A stretch of DNA of 8,302 bases from DAOUTY01 sp964453665 (GCA_964453665.1 CAYVQT010000091.1:1-8302), one strand, 5' to 3'; numbered from the stretch's first letter, positions 1 to 5,195 are shown. Numbers and translations: made by a program. Notes: generated by a model from the sequence alone, not told the origin.

Positions 1-52
1 CAGGGTGGCCGGTTTGCTCCGTGAAGGCGGCCGATTTGGTCCGAAATACGCA
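1..52. mobile_element. Probable end of an IS21-family insertion sequence (partial)
   Basis: Two copies of a ~22-bp unit lie head to tail at about 4-25 and 26-47. Both share GG(T/C)GGCCG(G/A)TTTG(C/G)TCCG and differ mainly in the last four bases. IS21-family elements carry such evenly spaced transposase-binding repeats inside their ends, and GGCCGGTTTGCTCCG-like repeats are ones I associate with that family. No istA or istB gene is visible, so the body would lie left of the window. The exact tip is unclear; a terminal CA at 51-52 is one possibility. Confidence 0.5.
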
Positions 53-625
53 GATTTACTAAGTGCAAGTCATAAAAGCAATGGATATTCAGGCGAAGGA
101 TATGTAGACCAGGCCCTAATTATAGAAGCGAAAAAAAAGCACTTTAGAGCGTTATGTGCCTTAATTGAGAGACTGGAGAGAACTATAGACATACGCACAT
201 TGTGGCTAAGACATGAAGTAGAGAAAGATGGCCGGAAAATTGAATATTGGTTAGATGGGTTCGAATTGGCAGAAGAATCAGGAGACGTGATTTCAGACAC
301 TGATAGAAGTGATGCATGGGTTCGCAAGGAAACCAGCAACGGACAAATCACTGACTTATCGCTTGGTCTTGAGAAAAACCTCTTGTTCCAGTGTCTTACA
401 GCTCACCTAGACGAGAATATTTGGGGACTCTTTGTGGATTGGAAGGAAATGCTAAAACAAATTGAGCAGGTGCATCTCGACGTGAAGGCAGGCGTTGAGT
501 CCTCCGATGAGGAATATTATGCAATGTGCCGTCGCCATGAGGACATCCGTGATAGGTTAATGATAGCACTCGGTAAAGCTCGCCATAAGGGGATTTTCAA
601 GGGCAAGTGTGAATACTGTCCTTGA
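5..625 (+). pseudogene. Unrecognised protein, 5'-truncated and fused to IS-end sequence
   Basis: The frame is open to the left edge. The only start-like codon near its beginning is a GTG at 5, which lies inside the IS-like repeats, so the first ~17 residues look like translated IS end rather than native protein. There is no in-frame ATG until near the C-terminus, which suggests that the native start was removed by insertion of the element or lies beyond the window. The remaining ~190 residues are charged and helical-looking (for example EAKKKHFRAL and LIERLERTIDIRTLW) and soluble, with no signal peptide or membrane segment. They end in a C-x-x-C pair (CEYC) two residues from the C-terminus (CEYC followed by P). 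I do not recognise the family. Base composition is AT-richer than the central operon, as expected for accessory DNA. It could still be a complete GTG-started gene, but I think that less likely. Confidence 0.5.
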
Positions 626-693
626 TATGCCTTCCATTCTGCTGCATATCTGCCATGATGTGACTAATTGGGCTCACTACAAGAAGGTATATA

Positions 694-722
694 TTGACAT
701 TATTGACGATAACACTTATATT
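694..722 (+). promoter_or_regulatory. Sigma70-type promoter of the small HTH gene
   Basis: A perfect -35 box TTGACA (694-699) is followed by a 17-bp spacer and a 5/6 -10 box TATATT (717-722). A transcript would start near 729, so the GTG at 728 cannot serve as a normal start, and the downstream ATG at 764 becomes the natural one. The rest of 626-693 shows nothing I can name. Confidence 0.7.
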
Positions 723-746
723 TATTAGTGTTATCACCAATAACAC
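708..746. promoter_or_regulatory. Putative operator: inverted ATAACAC sites around the -10 box
   Basis: Perfect 9-bp inverted arms GATAACACT (708-716) and AGTGTTATC (727-735) bracket the -10 box. A third ATAACAC lies at 740-746, forming a second inverted pair with GTGTTAT (728-734). Three half-sites in alternating orientation over promoter and leader are typical of a repressor operator. The HTH protein encoded just downstream is the obvious candidate for autoregulation, but that is inference. An RNA hairpin is less likely because half of the repeat lies upstream of the expected transcription start. Confidence 0.55.
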
Positions 747-754
747 ACTCAGAT

Positions 755-760
755 AGGAGG
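755..760 (+). promoter_or_regulatory. Ribosome binding site fixing the HTH start
   Basis: AGGAGG sits 3 nt before ATG 764. The spacing is short, but this is a full Shine-Dalgarno match, whereas the longer GTG 728 option has none. Confidence 0.65.
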
Positions 761-763
761 TCA

Positions 764-937
764 ATGTATTCAACCAAAGAAGCAGCAGGTAAACTTGGTA
801 TTTCGCAAAATCAGGTTAGATACTTATTGACCAAAGGAGTGATAGATGGTAAAAAACTGGGTCATGACTGGGTAGTCCTCAGCCTGGACTACAAGAGGAA
901 AAGGAAACCTAAGATGAAGAAAGGGGGAAAACAATGA
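764..937 (+). CDS. Small helix-turn-helix protein, excisionase / HTH_17 type
   Basis: This 57-residue protein is almost entirely one DNA-binding domain. Residues 2-20 (STKEAAGKLGISQNQVRY) match the helix-turn-helix of the MerR-like HTH_17/excisionase family. It is followed by the family's short wing, in which a Gly-Lys-Lys-Leu-Gly turn leads to DWVV (residues 29-38), and a strongly basic tail (KRKRKPKMKK). Such proteins act either as recombination directionality factors or as small regulators. I chose ATG 764 because AGGAGG precedes it and the promoter's expected start site lies at about 729; an upstream in-frame GTG at 728 would add 12 unlikely residues. Its TGA overlaps the ATG of the next frame (ATGA), so the two are translationally coupled. 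Position beside a tRNA 3' end supports a role in excision or control of an integrated element. The family is fairly sure; the precise role is not. Confidence 0.8.
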   Translation: MYSTKEAAGKLGISQNQVRYLLTKGVIDGKKLGHDWVVLSLDYKRKRKPKMKKGGKQ

Positions 938-1022
938 CTCAAATCGTTAAGCAAATAACAGAAAGTTTTGTTAAGCGCAAATCAATTCATGAAACAAATG
1001 GGGGTAATTTAGCTTCAAAAAC

Positions 1023-1099
1023 TGGTAGGGCGCACAGGACTCGAACCTGTAACCCACTGATTAAGAGTCAGTTGCTCTGCCAAATTGAGCTAGCGCCCC
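1023..1099 (-). tRNA. tRNA-Lys (anticodon CTT), CCA encoded
   Basis: Read on the minus strand, all cloverleaf parts are present. The acceptor stem is GGGGCGC with GCGCCCT (first pair G-U), and the D stem is GCTC/GAGC. The anticodon stem ACTGA/TCAGT encloses the loop CTCTTAA, and the T stem ACAGG/CCTGT encloses TTCGAGT. The discriminator is A, followed by a genomically encoded CCA ending at 1023. The anticodon CTT reads AAG. The length is 77 nt including CCA. The 3' end faces the AT-rich left flank, which is the usual side for site-specific integration. No clear hairpin terminator follows; there is only a short T-run immediately after CCA. Confidence 0.97.
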
Positions 1100-1123
1100 A
1101 CCATTTTGTAGCTGCCGTGCGTA

Positions 1124-1153
1124 ATTCTAACACCTATCTGGTGGCTGTGGCAA
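1124..1153 (-). promoter_or_regulatory. Promoter of tRNA-Lys
   Basis: On the minus strand TTGCCA (1148-1153, 5/6) is separated by 18 bp from TAGAAT (1124-1129, 5/6). The tRNA 5' end is 24 nt downstream, a normal leader length. The tRNA can therefore be transcribed independently of the operon upstream. Confidence 0.7.
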
Positions 1154-1225
1154 GCAGTCATCCGGCGTGGCATAAATGCACTCACCACGAGGTATGAAAA
1201 TGCCATTTTCGTAATAATAGCTGTT

Positions 1226-1279
1226 TAAAAACTGTTCGTGGTGAGCTTGTCGAACCATGAACGGCCCTTCGACAAGCTC
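1226..1279 (-). terminator. Possible terminator of the seven-gene operon
   Basis: On the minus strand a perfect 12-bp stem (TTCGACAAGCTC at 1268-1279 with GAGCTTGTCGAA at 1243-1254, loop of 13 nt) lies about 50 nt after the deacetylase stop. It is followed, after ACCACGAACAG, by a run of five T. The gap between stem and T-run is longer than ideal, so efficiency is uncertain. It would insulate tRNA-Lys from operon read-through. Confidence 0.4.
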
Positions 1280-1293
1280 AGGGCGAGCGGTTT
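1229..1293. repeat. MITE/REP-like palindromic repeat (AGCTTGTCGAA type)
   Basis: Inverted arms of 26 bp lie at 1229-1254 and 1268-1293. Their inner 13 bp (TGAGCTTGTCGAA and its complement) match perfectly; the outer parts differ at five positions. Within it an alternative, overlapping hairpin pairs GTTCGTGG (1234-1241) with CCATGAAC (1255-1262). I know TTCGACAAGCTCAGGGCGA-type sequences as intergenic repeats scattered in many environmental bacterial genomes. A 9-bp direct repeat CTGTTTAAA flanks it (1221-1229 and 1299-1307) and could be a target duplication. Read in the operon's direction, the hairpin is followed by TTTTT, so it may also terminate the operon. Confidence 0.75.
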
Positions 1294-1331
1294 GGATCCT
1301 GTTTAAATCAATGCCGAATTAACCCTATCGA

Positions 1332-2081
1332 TTAGCTCATCCCCTCGACGAAAGCCTTGACGTTCTTACCCAGGACGGAATGGTTATAACCGCCCTCCAG
1401 TACGCCGTATCTTCTTCCCAGGCAAACGCTCTCTGAGAATTCCTTAACCATCTGCCCGATTGTCAGGTAGTCCCCGGTTGCCAGTTCCCCTCCCCAGTCG
1501 TCCTCGTGGCGGTCGAACCCAGCGGATACGGCGATAATATCCGCTTTCTGCTCGTTCAGGAAACGGGAGATGCTGTCCACGAACTCCTGTCTGTCTCTGG
1601 CCTCGGGATGGAAATAGGTGACCTCAGCGGTATTGCGGAAGATATTCTCTGTGCCGTCTCCGAAATGGAGGTCTATGTCCAGGATAAGTGCCGTGCTGAT
1701 AACGCCTTCCTGTCTGAGCCTGGCTATGGATATAGCCATGTTGTTGAAGAAGCAGAATCCCCAGCAGTGGTCCGGGCTGGCGTGGTGCCCTGGAGGCCTG
1801 ATGACGCCGAAGGCAGGCTCTCCATTCATGGCCAGCTCTGATGCTTTGATAGCTCCGCCCGCTGACAGCAGAGCTACCTCGTATATCTCCGGCGATCTCC
1901 GGATATCTGCGATGTGCAGGTTGGAGTGAACCAGCTGTATGTCCGTTGTTGAAGCTGGCTCAGGGGTCACAATATCGTATTGAGGCGGGACCTCTTTCAG
2001 GATACACTCCATGCGCCCCGCTTTGGCGGCGGGGTCGCCGGCATAGATCTCCTCGTAGCGCGGGTGATAGACTATCTTCAT
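1332..2081 (-). CDS. Histone deacetylase superfamily protein (zinc-dependent deacylase)
   Basis: This 249-residue cytosolic protein has all core signatures of the HDAC/AcuC/acetylpolyamine amidohydrolase fold. It shows RPPGHHA with the catalytic His pair at 99-100, WGFCFFNN (107-114), the zinc ligands Asp137 and His139 in DIDLHFGDGT, the third ligand Asp190 in SAGFD, and the transition-state Tyr232 in LEGGY. The expected reaction is zinc-dependent hydrolysis of an acyl-lysine or another acetylated amine. Substrate cannot be read from sequence: bacterial members act on acetyl-CoA synthetase, polyamines or unknown targets. It is shorter than typical 300-375-residue members, mainly through short loops, and looks complete. 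ATG 2081 is preceded by AGAGGT about 8 nt upstream and lies 15 nt after the macro-domain gene's stop, so it is the last gene of the operon. Pairing with a macro-domain hydrolase suggests removal of protein or metabolite modifications, but the two enzymes need not share a substrate. Confidence 0.93.
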   Translation of the reverse strand: MKIVYHPRYEEIYAGDPAAKAGRMECILKEVPPQYDIVTPEPASTTDIQLVHSNLHIADIRRSPEIYEVALLSAGGAIKASELAMNGEPAFGVIRPPGHHASPDHCWGFCFFNNMAISIARLRQEGVISTALILDIDLHFGDGTENIFRNTAEVTYFHPEARDRQEFVDSISRFLNEQKADIIAVSAGFDRHEDDWGGELATGDYLTIGQMVKEFSESVCLGRRYGVLEGGYNHSVLGKNVKAFVEGMS

Positions 2082-2096
2082 TGCAGGTTACCTCTT

Positions 2097-2624
2097 CTAC
2101 GGTGTCAGTTCCTGAAGGGTGTCTGCGTAGATGCGGTATGTCCTCGAATCGAAAAGCACAAAGACAACTTCCGACAGGGTGTCGTCCTTATCCAGGAAAT
2201 CAACGACGGTTTTCAAAGCGACCCTCGCTGCTTGCTCTACCGGATAGCCGTAAGCGCCTGTGCTTATCGAAGGGAAGGAGATACTTTTCAGGCTTCGTTC
2301 AACCGCCAGATTGAGGCTTTCCCTGTAGGCGCTGGCCAGGAGTCCTGCTTCACCCCTGGAGCCGCCATGCCATACCGGGCCCACGGTATGGATGACGTAG
2401 CGTGCCTTTAACCTGCCCCCGGTAGTAATAACAGCTTCGCCTGTCGGCAAACGTCCTCTATCCGAACGTATTTGCCTGCATTCCTCGAGGATAACCGGGC
2501 CTCCCGCCCGATGGATAGCCCCGTCCACGCCGCCGCCGCCCATAAGGCCGGAGTTAGCAGCATTGACGATGGCATCGGTTGCCTGCCGGGTGATGTCCCC
2601 CTGAGCAATTGAGAGCCTGGTCAT
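2097..2624 (-). CDS. Macro-domain protein, MacroD/YmdB-type ADP-ribose hydrolase
   Basis: This 175-residue protein is a single complete macro domain. Hallmarks are GDIT (9-12), DAIVNAAN (17-24), the glycine-rich GGGGVDGAIH (29-38), PTGEA (60-64), YVIHTVGPVW (76-85) and the phosphate-binding STGAYGYP (121-128). Asn24 and Asp34 correspond to the catalytic residues of MacroD-type enzymes, so hydrolase activity is likely rather than binding only. Known activities of this class are deacetylation of O-acetyl-ADP-ribose and removal of mono-ADP-ribose from acidic residues. O-acetyl-ADP-ribose is made by NAD-dependent sirtuins, not by zinc HDACs, so the neighbouring deacetylase would not supply its substrate. 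The gene starts 8 nt after the upstream stop and has no strong Shine-Dalgarno of its own, which suggests translational coupling. I give no gene symbol because the exact orthology to ymdB is not established. Confidence 0.92.
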   Translation of the reverse strand: MTRLSIAQGDITRQATDAIVNAANSGLMGGGGVDGAIHRAGGPVILEECRQIRSDRGRLPTGEAVITTGGRLKARYVIHTVGPVWHGGSRGEAGLLASAYRESLNLAVERSLKSISFPSISTGAYGYPVEQAARVALKTVVDFLDKDDTLSEVVFVLFDSRTYRIYADTLQELTP

Positions 2625-2632
2625 GTTGATAG

Positions 2633-3307
2633 TCAGCTCTGTGCTCCCTTATCGGATTCCTCCGAATCAGTCGATTCCTGCTCATCCTGTTTTTCAAATG
2701 CCTGTTCCTGCTCTCTGATCCAGCGCTTGATTTCGTCCAGGCTGGGCGGCGCAACGTAGAACACCTCTACATCCGGGGGGAATTGAATCTGATGGCCTTC
2801 TCTCATTATAAGTATGCCGATGTCCTCGCCCTTTAAAGTCTCGTCTATTCTTTTTGCCATGTCCGTATTTCGCTTCGAACGCACCTCGGAATAGGACTCG
2901 TAGACCTTTGTAAGCACCTTCTGGTTTTGCAGGCCGATTGTCAAACACCGGCTCCAGTCCATGAACTCCGTCAGCAGTTCGATATCTTCAATGGGCTGGA
3001 CCTCAGCCCCTTTGTCAAGTCTGGCCCGAATAACTTGGTAACCCGAGCTGTTCAACTGCTCGACGACCTTGCATCCTTCCTCGCCACCTACCGGCACCAG
3101 TTCATGGTATACCTTGTTCACACTGCCGAGCTTTAGTTCCAGGTTTGCCACATGAGCCTCGACCTCGTCCCAGTACCTGCGTGCTTTTTCCTGGAACCCC
3201 TCATCGGGTTCAAAAGGTAAGAAAATGAGGGGCACGAAGACCAGTCTCCTGCCCTTGCTGAACTTCTCCGCCTCGGGTCTCTCTATCTTGCCCAGTTCCT
3301 CTGCCAT
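2633..3307 (-). CDS. Unrecognised 224-residue protein with acidic tail
   Basis: No family can be named with confidence. The body (about 15-195) is mixed alpha/beta in appearance. It contains a hydrophobic strand RLVFVPLIFLPF (21-32), a segment with KVYHELVP (65-72), and RNTDMAKRIDETLKGEDIGI (146-165) followed by LIMREGH (166-172). That last stretch loosely recalls the RN-x-x-M-A ... GH pattern of TraB/PrgY-like proteins, but the likeness is weak. The C-terminus (about 199-224) is a charged, low-complexity Glu/Gln/Ser/Asp tail, probably disordered. Residues 21-32 are short for a membrane helix and contain Pro, so a cytosolic location is more likely. The gene sits 20 nt after the second Cys-rich gene. 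The best Shine-Dalgarno is 15 nt from this ATG and serves a three-codon upstream frame better. Membership of the operon is clear; function is not. Confidence 0.75.
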   Translation of the reverse strand: MAEELGKIERPEAEKFSKGRRLVFVPLIFLPFEPDEGFQEKARRYWDEVEAHVANLELKLGSVNKVYHELVPVGGEEGCKVVEQLNSSGYQVIRARLDKGAEVQPIEDIELLTEFMDWSRCLTIGLQNQKVLTKVYESYSEVRSKRNTDMAKRIDETLKGEDIGILIMREGHQIQFPPDVEVFYVAPPSLDEIKRWIREQEQAFEKQDEQESTDSEESDKGAQS

Positions 3308-3309
3308 AT

Positions 3310-3328
3310 CTATCGCATTGAACCTCCC
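3310..3328 (-). promoter_or_regulatory. Ribosome binding site feeding a minimal upstream frame
   Basis: Minus-strand GGGAGG (3323-3328) overlaps the preceding stop codon and is 4 nt from ATG 3318, which opens the frame ATG-CGA-TAG. The real downstream ATG (3307) is two bases after that stop and 15 nt from the Shine-Dalgarno. Initiation of the 224-residue protein may therefore rely on re-initiation. Confidence 0.4.
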
Positions 3329-3651
3329 TACCAGAAGTCGATATTATATATATTCTCGGTTTCCTTGATAGTCCTGGCTATCTCACGCTTGACTGCGTCG
3401 TCAGTGACAGGTTCTACCTGCGATACTGGCAGTCCTGATTCGTTCTTTGACTCTTTCCATTTCAATATATATCCGGGGACGTTAGCGTAACCACATGTGC
3501 CTCCGCCGCAACATGCCGACTCCACACAGGACATCCCGACTACACATAGTACCTCTCTGCCATTATAAGGCAGCCTCAACTCCTTGAGCGGGGTATAATA
3601 CCCTGCCAGGCCATGCACGTCCTCACCGACTTCTAAATGAACATATTCCAT
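3328..3651 (-). CDS. Cys-rich protein of unknown function, paralogue 2
   Basis: This 107-residue soluble protein is clearly homologous to the gene just upstream of it in the operon. They share EYVH near the N-terminus, GYY, ELRL, NGREVL, a cysteine cluster, VPGYIL-x-WK, NE-x-GLPVS-x-VEP and a C-terminal ET-x-x-I-x-NI-x-FW. About half of the aligned residues are identical by eye. Cysteines lie at 36, 42, 47, 48 and 53, and the Gly-rich CCGGG segment suggests metal or Fe-S binding, or disulphides, though the spacing matches no motif I know. There is no signal peptide, so a cytosolic metal site is more likely than a secreted disulphide protein. The start is well fixed by AGGAGGTGA (3659-3667), 7 nt from the ATG. 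The product lacks about six residues of the paralogue's cysteine loop. No function is proposed. Confidence 0.8.
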   Translation of the reverse strand: MEYVHLEVGEDVHGLAGYYTPLKELRLPYNGREVLCVVGMSCVESACCGGGTCGYANVPGYILKWKESKNESGLPVSQVEPVTDDAVKREIARTIKETENIYNIDFW

Positions 3652-3688
3652 ATCCCGTTCACCTCCTGAATACTCCCCTGATTATAGT

Positions 3689-4036
3689 TTACCAGAATTC
3701 GATATTCTGTATATGCTCCGTTTCCCTGATCACCCCGGCAACATAACGCCTTGTCTTCTCGTCGTCAATCGGTTCCACATCGGAGACCGGCAAGCCCGCT
3801 TCGTTTACCCTGGATTTCCAGGATAGTATATATCCGGGCACGAGAGCGTAGAGGCCGCCGCGGCCCGCGCACAGGGAATCCCCCGCGCAGCAGGAGCATT
3901 CCAGCATGCCCACGCCTGTAACGTAGAGGACCTCCCTCCCGTTGTGCTTCAGCCTCAACTCCTGGAAAAGGATGTAGTAGCCGGATGGGACGGCCAGCTC
4001 CTTCTCCAATTCCTGATGGACGTATTCCCTGCTCAC
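3689..4036 (-). CDS. Cys-rich protein of unknown function, paralogue 1 (GTG start)
   Basis: This 115-residue protein is the partner of the following gene, the pair being a tandem duplication. The order is EYVH (4-7), GYY (19-21), ELRL-x-x-NGREVL, a loop with Cys at 47, 49, 50 and 56, then LVPGYIL (66-72), GLPVS-x-VEP and the terminal NIEFW. The CC pair and a Cys further on are shared with its paralogue; Cys47 and the outer cysteines are not. This points to a conserved core site plus divergent surroundings. The start is GTG at 4036. It is supported by AGGAG (4042-4046) with 5-nt spacing, and by the conserved EYVH lying right after it. The only nearby ATG (4041) is out of frame and stops after two codons. 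It begins one nucleotide after the small basic ORF's stop. The family is not recognised, and no membrane or signal segment is seen. Confidence 0.8.
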   Translation of the reverse strand: MSREYVHQELEKELAVPSGYYILFQELRLKHNGREVLYVTGVGMLECSCCAGDSLCAGRGGLYALVPGYILSWKSRVNEAGLPVSDVEPIDDEKTRRYVAGVIRETEHIQNIEFW

Positions 4037-4037
4037 T

Positions 4038-4157
4038 TCATCTCCTGGCTGAATCCTTAATCTTAACAGTCCTGTCCCTGTTCTTCCGCGGCTTCTCCTT
4101 TTTCTTCTGGAGGAAGCCCTTCATACGGAACCATGATGGAGTGCGATAGCCTTTCAT
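4038..4157 (-). CDS. Small very basic protein, 39 residues
   Basis: This is a short frame in the 133-nt gap between the dehydratase and the first Cys-rich gene. It starts at ATG 4157, 12 nt after the upstream stop, and its TGA (4038-4040) ends one nucleotide before the next gene's GTG. It encodes 16 Lys/Arg against 3 acidic residues (MKGYRTPSWFRMKGFLQKKK and on). Coding is supported by third positions: about 26 of 39 codons end in G or C, like the neighbouring genes, whereas the overlapping alternative frame is poor. The ribosome binding site is weak. Basic composition suggests nucleic-acid or ribosome association, but no domain is recognised. It could be a real small protein or merely a coupling leader. 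Confidence 0.5.
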   Translation of the reverse strand: MKGYRTPSWFRMKGFLQKKKEKPRKNRDRTVKIKDSARR

Positions 4158-4169
4158 AGCAGCTCGATT

Positions 4170-5165
4170 TCACTTTCTTTGAGGTAGTACGGCTGTTGAC
4201 CTTCCGAGCATCACTCTGCGGCCGTTCTGGTTCTCTGCCCATGTCTCACATTCGACGTAACCCTCGCCGTCCTTCACGTACTTCTCCGCCACCTCACCCT
4301 GGAAGGTGAGGGTGTCTCCGGGGAAAACGTTTCCTCTCATCTCCGCATAGTGCCTGGTAAGCATGCCCTCACCACCTATCCAGCTGGTGATAAGATGTGC
4401 CAGGAATGCCGTATTATGAGGGCCGTGGGCGACTACGTTGGGAAGGCCCAGGGTCTGAGTGGCGAACTGATAATCGAAATGATGCGGGCCGTAGTCATTT
4501 ACGGCCGCTGCCCACTTGAGAATGGTGAACAGGGTTATCTCCTTCACCAGAGGGGGTAACTGGACACCGATTTCGACATCATCGAAGCATATCTTTCCTG
4601 TGACAGGAGGCCGGGGCCCCACTTCGCTCTTTTGCGGCGCTTCTCCGGAGGCCGACCCTCCGGCCGAAGAGCCCTCCAGGGAGACCATAGCCTCGCTCGT
4701 AATTCCCACCAGCTCGTTTCTCTGGTTGCGGTGCTCATTGTCGATGCGAATGAACACCATCCTGCCGCTCTTGCCTTCCCTCTGGTAGATGTCGCCCAGC
4801 TTGCAGATGCTGGTTATCATATCGCCCGGTCTCAGGGGGATAAAGAAAAGGAACTCGTTGAACGCCTGAAAAGTGCGGGGGAACGGCGGTGCGAAGGGCA
4901 GGCTCATGTGGGACATATCTGGTGAACGCCTGAATGCGTGGTTGCTCGGGTTGAATGCTTCGAGATATGCCGGGGGGGCTATGATGCCGCCCCATCGTGT
5001 CCTCTGGGCGTACTGCTCGTCCTGCCACAGCGGGTTGTCGTCGGTGGTAGCCTCAAGGAATCTCCTGATACCCCAGACCGTGACCTCTTCCGGCAGGTAA
5101 TTGGGGAAAAGCCTGGCTCCGATGTGGCTCCGCATATCGTCGGTTATTGCTGAATCGCCGGTCAT
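4170..5165 (-). CDS. MaoC / FAS1-like double hot-dog acyl dehydratase (hydratase)
   Basis: This 331-residue protein has two hot-dog domains joined by a Gly/Ser/Pro-rich linker (about 165-190). The N-terminal half (about 15-165) matches the FAS1-like dehydratase domain. It keeps DDNPLW (42-47), where the usual catalytic His of the D-x-N-P-x-H hydratase motif is Trp, so this half is probably structural or shapes the acyl tunnel. The C-terminal MaoC domain (about 191-331) carries DYGPHH (224-229) with Asp224 and His229 as the likely catalytic pair, followed by VVAHGPHNTAFL. The expected reaction is reversible hydration of an enoyl-CoA-type thioester, cytosolic; the acyl chain specificity is unknown. 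AGGAG (5174-5178) lies 8 nt before ATG 5165. It is the first gene of the seven-gene operon. No acyl-CoA dehydrogenase, ligase or thiolase lies nearby to define a pathway. Confidence 0.88.
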   Translation of the reverse strand: MTGDSAITDDMRSHIGARLFPNYLPEEVTVWGIRRFLEATTDDNPLWQDEQYAQRTRWGGIIAPPAYLEAFNPSNHAFRRSPDMSHMSLPFAPPFPRTFQAFNEFLFFIPLRPGDMITSICKLGDIYQREGKSGRMVFIRIDNEHRNQRNELVGITSEAMVSLEGSSAGGSASGEAPQKSEVGPRPPVTGKICFDDVEIGVQLPPLVKEITLFTILKWAAAVNDYGPHHFDYQFATQTLGLPNVVAHGPHNTAFLAHLITSWIGGEGMLTRHYAEMRGNVFPGDTLTFQGEVAEKYVKDGEGYVECETWAENQNGRRVMLGRSTAVLPQRK

Positions 5166-5195
5166 ATCGAACGCTCCTGTGATAAAAAATCCCTG

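Larger units (their letters stand above)
934..1197 (+). pseudogene. ATGA-coupled frame interrupted at the tRNA-Lys 3' end
   Basis: The start looks real: AAGGGGG at 921-927 is 6 nt from the ATG, which overlaps the stop of the HTH gene. Only about the first 29 codons (MTQIVKQITESFVKRK and on) are independent sequence. From position 1023 the frame runs through the complement of tRNA-Lys, giving the familiar spurious antisense-tRNA peptide (RTRTCNPLIKSQ), and then through the tRNA promoter region. The likely reading is the 5' piece of an element gene whose remainder was separated by integration or lost by deletion at the tRNA junction. In an excised circle the frame might continue into other sequence. 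The N-terminal fragment is too short to assign to a family; an integrase is a possibility by position only. Confidence 0.4.

Noticed and set aside
728..763. Longer HTH protein starting at GTG 728
   Set aside because: There is no Shine-Dalgarno, the codon lies in the operator and about at the predicted transcription start, and ATG 764 has AGGAGG.
1023..1197. C-terminal part of the + frame starting at 934 as real protein
   Set aside because: It is the complement of tRNA-Lys and its promoter; the peptide RTRTCNPLI is a well-known antisense-tRNA artefact.
1506..2411. Several + strand frames across the deacetylase and macro genes
   Set aside because: They are shadows of strongly conserved minus-strand enzymes; no domain or ribosome binding site supports them.
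4063..4134. Alternative acidic 23-codon minus frame (starting MVPYEG) in the same gap
   Set aside because: No ribosome binding site and low GC at third positions, unlike the overlapping basic frame.
4350..5153. Overlapping frames on both strands within the dehydratase gene
   Set aside because: Shadow frames from GC-rich coding sequence; the dehydratase motifs fix the real frame.
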